Program-made: the position numbers and the translations under genes
NCBI GenBank assembly: GCA_001599935.1
Contig: BCIJ01000002.1
Coordinates: 347,811-411,810, forward strand
Reading direction: 5' to 3'
DNA: 64,000 nt
DNA from: Holtermannia corniformis
Taxonomy: Eukaryota; Basidiomycota; Tremellomycetes; Holtermanniales
The notes under the pieces: model-generated
Told to the model about the DNA's origin: nothing
Seen by the model: only the letters and a program-made list of their open reading frames with translations
The model's database searches: none
Shown: piece by piece, positions 56,036 through 64,000 of the stretch
How positions within the stretch are numbered: the first letter of the stretch is position 1
How the letters are laid out: each line of letters opens with the position of its first letter

Positions 56036-58748
56036 ATGGGTCTGTTCAGCAAGAGCAATGCAGATGACACTGTCATCGAGCGCGATGGCGCTCACGAACC
56101 TGTCGAGAACAAGTCCCGTTTCGGCCTCGGCAAGAAGGGAATGTGAGTGTTCCTGGGCTCGGACGACCGCTGATGACTCTAGGATCTTTGCCTGTGTGCG
56201 TGATGAATCTGTTACAACGTAAAGGTAGAGACTGACGGCTTCAGGGTGCTGCTCTCTTCTCGGATGGGTCAGTGACTTCGGAGTGCATCGCGCCAGTACT
56301 AACGCCCGCCACAGTTATGCGTAAGTGAATTTGGCTATAGTATGCATTCCTGACGCGAATGTCACGACAGCAACGCTTCGATCGGTACGCTCACTCGCGT
56401 GGTATCAAATGTCGCTGACGATCCCAGGGCCGGTCAACACTATCCTCAAGATCCTCTACAAGGCTGAACTGGCAGACACCAACTACTCGTCATTGATCTC
56501 GAGTTTGGCATTCGCAGGGACCAGTACGTGACCGCGTGCCCGTCTGACACTCAACTCATCCAATGCAGTCGTCGGGATGCTAGGCTTTGGCTATTTCTCG
56601 GACAAGTTCGGACGCAAGCATGGTATGCTCATCTGCACCGGTATTGTTTTTGTAAGTCTTCAGGACTCACGCAGACTTGACTGACTCGCCAGGTGTTCTC
56701 GGCCCTTGAGGCGGCCGCCAAGGGCAAGGGAGTGCACGGCATGCTCAAGGCCCTCTGGTATGCGACACCAACATTGCGAGGCTTAGCTGACCGACCGACC
56801 CAGCGCATACCGATTCCTGGTCGGTATCGGCATCGGTGGAGAATACCCGACTGGCAGTACGGCCGCGTACGTCCCCTGTCGCGTGTAGAGCGCCTGCATG
56901 CTGACATACGATAGCTCGGAGAGCTCCGAGGACCCATCGATCAAAAAGAAGAGCCAGCAACGCTTGTTTGTGCTCGCGACGAACAGCATGATAGACCTCG
57001 GTTTCGTACTTGGTGGGTGATCTCCGACAAGCCAAGACAGTGCTGACGAACCAAGCCAACTTTGTTGCCCTGGTTCTGCTGTGGATCTTCGGCACGAACC
57101 ACCTTGGTGCCGGTAAGTACTTTAGTGGGTGATTGCTGTCGCCTGGGCTAAGGCTTGTCAAGTCTGGCGCATCACACTCGGTCTCGGTGTCGTGCCACCA
57201 TTGATCCTGCTATTCTTCAGGGTTTTTATGAAGGAGGTGAGTGGAATATGACTGTTTGTACAGTACTGACCACCGCAGCCTGAGAGCTATCGCAAGAACA
57301 GCATGTCGCACATGCGTATCCCGTGAGTCACACTGCTACACTTCGTGTTGCAGCAACGCTTACTTTGGTAGGCACTGGCTGGTCTTCAAGCGCTAGTACG
57401 TCACAAGCATCAACTGGCTTCGCACCTCGCTGACTGCTTCAGCTGGGTCAAGCTTGCCGCCGTCTCTATCACTTGGTTCATCTACGATTGGATCACTTAT
57501 GTCAGTTTTTGCACCTGATGTAGAAGTCGTGAGCTGACTTGTATGTCAGCCTTTCGGCTTGTACTCGTCCACGATCACTGCTGTTGCCGACGCGAATGGT
57601 GTGTCGGGAACCACCGGGTTACTGACCGGGCTCTGAATGAACAATTGCAGGGACGCTTTACACTGCATTCGGATGGTCCACCTTGGGTATGTGCAGCTTA
57701 GCTCTACCGCAACAAACTCACACGCAACACAGTCAACTTCTTCTACCTACCGGGCACGATTGCCGGAGCCTTTGTCGTCGATTACCTGGGTCCTAAGGTA
57801 CGCGGCGTCGATAGCATCCTGGTATACTGACAGTTGCAGTACACGATGATCACAGGTCTGCTCTGCCAAGCCGTTATCGGCTTCATCTTGTCCGGCACGT
57901 ACAAGCTGTATGTGTCGCGCACCTTGCCAAGTCACGCTGATTGCGACAGACTTGTCCCGAACCACATTGCGGGCTTCGCTATCCTCTACGGTATTTTCCT
58001 GAGCTTCGGGTGTGTGCGATACTCGGGTGAGACGCAGCTTGACTGACTTGCGTAGTGAGCTCGGTCCGGGCAACTGCCTGGGGCTGCTCGCTTCCAAGGC
58101 GATCGGGCCCACTGCTGTGCGGGGGTACGTGGCATAGTCGCCGACATATACCACAGCTGACGATCGTAGCCAATACTATGGTATCGCAGCTGCCATCGGA
58201 AAATGAGTAGACTCAATGGCGAAGCTACTGCAACTGACAAACAGATACAGTCGGCGCCTTTATCGGCACGTACACTTTCCCTCAAATCATCGACAACCTT
58301 GGTGCGTATTACGGATGATAGATCTTCGAAACTGACTGAACAGGTGGCTCGGGCACGTACGGCGGCGACACTGTGAGTGGTGAAGTGTACTAAGCGGACA
58401 CAACTCATTGATCGAAGGGCGTGTTCTGGATTGGTTCCGGTCTCGCCGTCGTGTCGGCACTGATCACCTTCTTCTTCATCGACCACATCAAGCCAGACCA
58501 CATGCTGCGTGAAGACCTTGCTGTGAGTACCACTGCACAACGACGGTCAGAAGGATTGACTTTCCAGTTCCGTGCTTATCTTGAGGAGAACGGCTATGAT
58601 ACTTCCAGGTAAGCTTTACATGCAGCGCTTCACAAGACATGCTCATCATTCCAGGATGGGCCTCGAGGACACGGTGACCGACCTGGAGCGCCGCGAGTCG
58701 CGTGACGCAATCAAGGTCGACCACGAGCCCGCCAAGGAGACGCATTGA
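56036..58748 (+). CDS. GIT1: Git1-type glycerophosphodiester / phosphate MFS permease
   Basis: This is a plasma-membrane proton symporter of the phosphate:H+ subfamily; yeast Git1 imports glycerophosphoinositol. A hydrophilic N-terminus (MGLFSKSNADDTVIERDGAH) is followed by the family signature FACGAALFSDGYANASIGTV, NTILKILYKAELADTNYSS, GMLGFGYFSDKFGRKHGM, FLVGIGIGGEYPTGSTAASE, LWIFGTNHLGAVWRITLGLG, FIYDWITYPFGLYSSTI, LPGTIAGAFVVDYLGPKYTM, GELGPGNCLGLLASKAIGPT and VRGQYYGIAAAIGKIGAFIG, ending RAYLEENGYDTSRMGLEDTV. Complete 12-TM layout, about 520 codons, some 18 short introns, the most intron-dense gene in the window. It follows the hexose-type transporter in the same direction after about 160 bp. 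Confidence 0.9.
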
Positions 58749-58872
58749 ACGACTGGCGCCTTCAACAGGTCTTCTTTACCTTCAACAGGGCTTGTAGCAT
58801 CGGGTGTATAATTTGTAGTGTACCGCGATGTACGAGGTTCAACCTTTGATCATGTACATTCGACGTCGACGT

Positions 58873-60106
58873 CTAACAGAAGGCGACCGTGTGCAGCAAC
58901 GCGTGCGGGTGGAGTTCGCTGTGCCGGAGCATGATGTCGTCGATGTCGGAATCGAGGTCCGGCGCGGCTTCGAGCTATACGAGTGAGCGGCGTGGGATTA
59001 CTGACTGAGTGGACATACCGCTTGAGCCAAGGCTAGGATCGATTGACCGGCAATGAGAGCCTCTTCGTGGTTATCCTTGATCTCGACGTTGATGATATGC
59101 ACGGGCTGGTTGAACTCGCCGCCGCGCGTAAGGAGATCTGCAATGTCAGCCACAGCATGCACCTCGTATCAACGGAACCCACCATCACAAACGGCATCAT
59201 AACACCGCTCCTCGCACGTAATCACTATATCCGCCACGACATGCTTTTGTTCCTGCCATCGTTCCGGCGCAAGCTTGACCTGACGATTCCGGTCGAGCAT
59301 GGGCAAGATGCCATTGACAGTGTAGAGCCGAGCGTCTTTGGCTGTCAAATCCTTGTAGATGTCATCGTAGGGCGTGCCAAAGGGATAGACGTTTGGCTTG
59401 TCGATCGAGGGGCCGGGTAGGCGGACGGCTGAGCCTGTCCCGGCAGAGATGACACGCATGCCCGCTTTGCTGCGTTGGGTCAGTGTTTGCTCACGCGGAG
59501 TACCATGATGTATGGTAGCTCTCCGGACAGACCTCAGCACGTTGTGAGCCTCCATCGATCGGTTCTGCGTCGGTTAGCTTGGGGATGGTCCGGACGAAAC
59601 GGCTGTCTTACATTGTTGCTCGCACAGACCACGCAGAACACGGGTCGCTTTCTTGCCTTTCCTTCGAGCACAGCAGCAGACGTTTCCGGTGCCAGTCCTT
59701 CCACACCGTCCATGGCGGCGTCGGCATCGGCATCGAGCGGCAGAGTGGTCAACAGCGGTTGGGTGGTCTGCGTCGCAGTCGGCGGCGGTGCCGATGGCGC
59801 ACCCGCGCTCTGTGTCCATCGTGGGTCGTTGCGGTTCGTCGAAGCATAGGGAAACTCTGGCATGGGAGGGGCAGCATTGTACTGCTGAGGGTTCCGTCTG
59901 GGATCCCCAGCTGGCTCCCTTCGCCTTGGGTCCGGAGCAAAGCGAGCAGCAGTAGGTTGAGCATTGAAGCTTGTAGGCTGACTGGGAGGAGCATAGCGCG
60001 AGTCACGGCCTTGGGGAGGATAGCCTTGCGGTGGGAACGGCGGGGTCGGTGTGTTCTGGTAGCCCTGGTTGGATGATGGCGGTGGTCGCCGCCGAGGATC
60101 AGACAT
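58873..60106 (-). CDS. SSU72: Ssu72 RNA polymerase II CTD phosphatase with long N-terminal extension
   Basis: Ssu72 dephosphorylates Ser5/Ser7 of the RNA polymerase II C-terminal domain within the cleavage/polyadenylation factor. The core starts [20 protein letters not shown], with the low-Mr phosphatase-like CX5RS loop split by an intron after CASNN. It continues [37 protein letters not shown] and [20 protein letters not shown], then the C-terminal [20 protein letters not shown], and ends [10 protein letters not shown] (stop at 58873). In front lies about 165 residues of Pro/Gln/Arg-rich sequence ([36 protein letters not shown]) absent from the usual ~200-residue protein. The ATG at 60106 is the only in-frame start found for it. 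Confidence 0.9.
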
Positions 60107-60582
60107 GACTGAGAGTGTCAGGACCGTACAGCTGCAGAGCTACAGGCGCTCAGAAGTATCTGAAGCATCCACTTGTCACCCAGCGAGCTCGATCAAGCGA
60201 CCGAGCTGGCGGATCGATGCGGCGGAGCGGACTCCCTCTTGTTTCATCACGGCGCAAGGACGTTGAGCGACAGACGTGTAGACTCACTCGCTGAGGATGT
60301 ATCCTAGCCTTGTGTATACCTGTCGAGGAGCAGGATGACTGGCAGTTGGATCGAATAGTGGTCAAGGTTGAACCGACAGACACGCCACGACCGACGCTCG
60401 TCAAAAGTTGCACCCAACAACATCCATCCATCTTTCACAAGCGTTTGTCACTCTATAAAGCTGTCAAAAGGACTCGGAAGCCTTGAAGACCTCAGCCAGA
60501 GCGTCGCATACTAGGCGTACAACGTTGGCGGGATCAAGGTGTGTTCACCACGGTCGTTGCTGCAGCAAGCTCATCCGTGCAG

Positions 60583-63500
60583 ATGCTGGGCCGCTATTGC
60601 CCACAGCAGGCTGTCCATACCCACCTGCCCATCTCTCCTGCTGCTCCGCATGCTGTGCAAATCCACGAGATCCCTTCGAATCGCCCGTTCCCCACGTCCT
60701 CCACCGTCTACACGTCTCCCCTTCATCCCGAGCACGCACTGTACACGGCTGCCGATACTGCCTCTGGAGTACAAGCTCGAGTGATCCAGAACGGCTACAC
60801 TCTTGAGCTTCGATCGTGTCAGCTCTCAGCCCCATCCTCGTCGACTCAAGACCCAACGACGCTTCGAGTCACCTTTCCCGACGCGATCGCACCCTTGTCA
60901 TCGACTTGCATCACCACCGCCTACACGCAGGGCAGGGCTTTCTTGTATGTCTTGCTGCTGTCTACAAGCTTGCAACTGTATCGTCTGCGGTTCGCGCGCT
61001 CACATGGTCTGCAAACCTACGCGCTCGATGACGGCTGGAGCGAAGAGATAGACATCCCAGCAGACAAGGTGCATTCTGCCGCTGGCGTCGGTACCTACTC
61101 GGTCGTGACCGAAGACCTCGTCGTACTAGGCATGGGCGATGGCGGGATCCTCAAGGCTGAGAGACTTGATGATGGTTCAGAGGGTACGTTTTTTTGCATA
61201 CGTCAATCAAAGCTCACGCCCAGTAGCCTGGGCATTCTCCAAGCTGTCGACACCCTTCGCATTCAAGCTCCCTAGGTTCTCTTCTCGCGAGTTGCCATCT
61301 CAGCTCGTCTCGGTTTGCGCGCCAACCGAAGGCGATGCCCCAACAAAGGTCTACACCTTGTCGCGCGACCGGACGCTGCGCTGCTGGGACTACAAGTCCA
61401 ACACGCACAAAGCCGCAGTGCATCTACCGGCAATCTTCACAACGGGCTCAGAGGTCGCCCTGCCAGATAGTCCCAGCACCGAGACGTTGCTCAACGCCGG
61501 CGTGCAGTTGTTGCAAGTCGTGCCCAACCCTGTCGAGGTGTCACAATATGGGCACTTCCTGATCGCGCACATTCCTCATCCGCGTGCTGGATACTTTCGC
61601 GTGTTCGGCGTCGCCAAAGACGACTCCCGTGAGCTCGGACACGATCTGGGAGGCATCCTGTGCTCGGAAACGGCTCGCGGAGCCGAGCTACGGGGCTTCG
61701 GCGTCGCTGCGACGGAGCAGGGCTGGCGACTGTGGGCGGCGTACGATGTTCACGGTCGCTTGGAGCTGCAGACAATATCGCTCGATGCTCAATGTCGCTA
61801 CCACGGATACGACGATTCCTCTGAGCCCGCTGGCTGGAGTCCACTGGCGACGCCGGCATACGACGAAGAGGCAAAGCTCGATGCCGCATACTTTGACGCC
61901 TTGGCACCATTGACGCCGGATGAGCAAGACCCACTCGACTTTAGCGACATCAGCCGTCTGTTCATCTCGCACCTCTTCCAACCTCGCCGCTTCTCCGCTC
62001 AAACTCTCACGACCGCCTTGTCGGAATACATTGGTACACTGCCTAAATCCTCACCTCAAATACAAGCCCTCTACCCATCGCTAGAGGCTAGGTTCGCGGC
62101 GCTCGTTGGCTGCACCTTGTCAGTCGAGTACAGCCCGCAGACCGGAGCACCAATGGTCGAGGCGCACCGAGCAAAGCTCAAGCGCGAGTGGCTCGGCGTA
62201 TGGGCGCGGACCAGAGAGATAGACAAAGAGGCTCGTTGGCCCGTCGCAGTTATCTCGAGTACGACTGGGGTACTTGTTGCCTTGCGCGAAGGCCTAGTCA
62301 TGCCCATGGCTGAAGACGTCGCCGGTGTTCTCCAGCGAGAAGACGACGCGCTCTGGAGCTTGCCACCGGGAGCCCTGGCAGGCTATCCCTCTCTAGCGCC
62401 TCCCGAGGCCCGACGATCGATTCTATCCGTTGTCAAGGCTGGCGCGACGTTGGCATCAATCCTTGCTCAGCAAGACGATGCACTGCAAGCTTTCGAAACC
62501 GAGTTGGACGCCGTCACGTCTGCTGGACCTGTCGAGGCCGTCGAAACGTATGGCGCACGATTGTGGGATGAGCTCGTCGAGGGCTATGTCGAGCTGCCGG
62601 CCGAAGCCATTTCTGCCCCCGGTATCGAGAGGGCGTTACAACTTCTTGCGACATTCAACGAACCCGAAGAGGCTCAGCCGTCAACATCCCTCGGGAACTC
62701 TCTCGCTACGTCAGCTATTGCCCAAGTTGTGACAGCCCGCCGGACGCTCGCTCGCGATCTCGTCTTGGCGACATTGCTGCTTCTGGACACCGATGAATCC
62801 GACGAATTGACCGAGCTCCTCGCTCAAGCGTTCACGCTGTATCACCGATATCGCGTCTTGACGTGGCTTGCCAATCAGAGGACGGTCGACAAGCGAGCAC
62901 AAGATGGCGACGATGCGCTGCTCGAAGGTCTCACCGATTTGCGGGTAGGCGAGAAGACGGATGGTGGCGACGGTTCAGCCTTGCAACCGCTACTGGCACG
63001 GTATCCTTCACCATACTCGACGGATCTCTCGAGCGCGGTCTCTGTATTCGTCCGGTCGACGGGGATCCTCGCTGGGGATCTCTACGAATCGCTGGCGACA
63101 CCTGCGGATGTTCAGCTTGCCCACGCACTGGTGCTAGCAGGTCAAGCTGCGCTCGCCAAAGAGCTCGTCGCATTGTACCCTCCAGACACCGGCATGACGT
63201 TTGTGGGCGCCCAAGCGTCGATTCAGCTTGATGCAGTTGAAGATGCCGTGCGGGCGTTCGAATCTGTCGCTCCTATTGCCAGTGAGTCGCCCGTAAGATC
63301 TACCCACGGTGTTGACAAGTGCAGGTGTGGAAGGCTGGGCGGCTGCAGACGAGACCGGACTGGCAAAAGTGCTGCCCGAAGCTGCCCACAGCCTCTTTGG
63401 CTATTTCCGACACGTTTCAACACTGCTAGATGGCTACGAGGAAGCCAAGATCTACTTTGCAAAGCTCGCAGTCGAAGTCGCTCCCGACGAAGCAGCCAGC

Positions 63501-64000
63501 TTGCCTCTGTGGAGCAAGATCTTCTTGGGTTACGTCGCCCTCGGCCAGTTTGAGGAGGCGTATTCGGCTTTGACGACCATGCCAAAACAGCTGTGAGTGA
63601 CCGCTTTGCATATTGTCGGCACATGTTGATCGCGCAGCAAAAACGATTGCCTGCCAACATTGATCGCATCCATGTGTGAGGGTAACGAAGTCGGGCGGTT
63701 GACGCAGTTCGGATTCGTAGGCTTCCAGGATGAAGTGGAGCGCACCCTCCGCTTCAAAGCTCGTAACTCGGATCCGCTGCGCTTCCCAAACTACTACAAA
63801 GTTTTATACTCTTGGCACATTTTCCGTGGTGACTATCGAAGTGGTGAGTGCATTCAAGTAACGCTTGTGCAGCGCTTATGCGTTGCAGCTGGTTCCACGA
63901 TGTATGAGCAAGCGAGGAGCTTGGCGCCTAGCCTCAGCAAGCCCGGCCAGTACCTCACAGTGGCCGCTATGCAAGCGCGCAGTTACTTGTCGGCCATCAA
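60583..64000 (+). CDS. NUP120: Nup120/Nup160 nucleoporin, Y-complex (3' partial)
   Basis: A scaffold nucleoporin of the Nup84/Nup107 Y-complex. Start ATG 60583 (MLGRYCPQQAVHTHLPISPA), possibly behind a leader intron. The N-terminal half is a beta-propeller-like region with CITTAYTQGRAFLYVLLLST, VYTLSRDRTLRCWDYKSNTH and GHDLGGILCSETARG. Then comes the helical domain: FSDISRLFISHLFQPRRFSA, YVELPAEAISAPGIERALQL, VLTWLANQRTVDKRAQDGDD. Diagnostic near the window end: AAHSLFGYFRHVSTLLDGYE, KARNSDPLRFPNYYKVLYSW, HIFRGDYRSA and STMYEQARSLAPSLSKPGQY, matching the Nup160 C-terminal helical repeats. Introns are few and short (about 61184-61224, 63282-63326, 63597-63638, 63844-63888). The remainder lies beyond the window. 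It diverges from SSU72 across 476 bp. Confidence 0.85.

Overview
The window looks like nuclear DNA of a basidiomycete fungus. Genes are dense, GC-rich and cut by many introns of about 30-60 nt with gt...ag ends and ctgac/ctaac-type branch sites. The conserved proteins (casein kinase I, Ubp14, Rab escort protein, Ale1, Isy1, Gis2, Git1, Ssu72, Nup120/Nup160) are eukaryotic housekeeping families. A KDZ-type transposase with its cysteine cluster points to Basidiomycota. I cannot name the genus; Pucciniomycotina is only a guess. I saw no tRNA, rRNA or CRISPR array.

Layout. 0-1.3 kb: 3' end of a Vps5-like sorting nexin, converging on a Ump1-like proteasome chaperone. 1.3-6.1 kb: no convincing gene, but a CT-rich leader-like tract and an old ~250 bp tandem duplication with palindromes. 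6.1-22 kb: casein kinase I, an LRR protein, a tandem pair of unknown genes (the upstream copy decayed), UBP14, a JmjC/JMJD7-like oxygenase, an Oca/Siw14-like pseudophosphatase read in one frame with a Rab escort protein, and an MBOAT lysophospholipid acyltransferase. 22-37 kb: an accessory island with a KDZ transposase and about seven unrecognised genes, two of them paralogous, plus a 300-N gap. 37.5-41.8 kb: two copies of a divergent pair of unknown genes. 42-64 kb: ISY1, a gene-poor stretch, GIS2/CNBP, a Zn2Cys6 transcription factor, a hexose-type MFS transporter, a Git1-type permease, SSU72 and the 5' part of a Nup120/Nup160 nucleoporin.

The strongest unexplained signal is a 10-bp palindrome, GTTTGCAAAC. 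It occurs 15 times exactly, plus one one-base variant, between 22.17 and 35.21 kb, and I found only one other copy in the remaining ~51 kb. Most copies lie inside introns of the island genes, on both strands. This marks 22.1-35.3 kb as one unit, probably a large KDZ element carrying accessory genes, with a repeated protein-binding or processing site hidden in its introns.

Other points of interest: a pseudophosphatase-Rab escort fusion; a probable 1-nt lesion that joins an unknown gene to UBP14; a 4-nt micro-exon inside the HxD motif codons of the JmjC gene; and duplicated divergent gene pairs with no recognisable family. Exon boundaries were inferred by eye from splice consensus and family conservation, so 5' ends are the least certain part.
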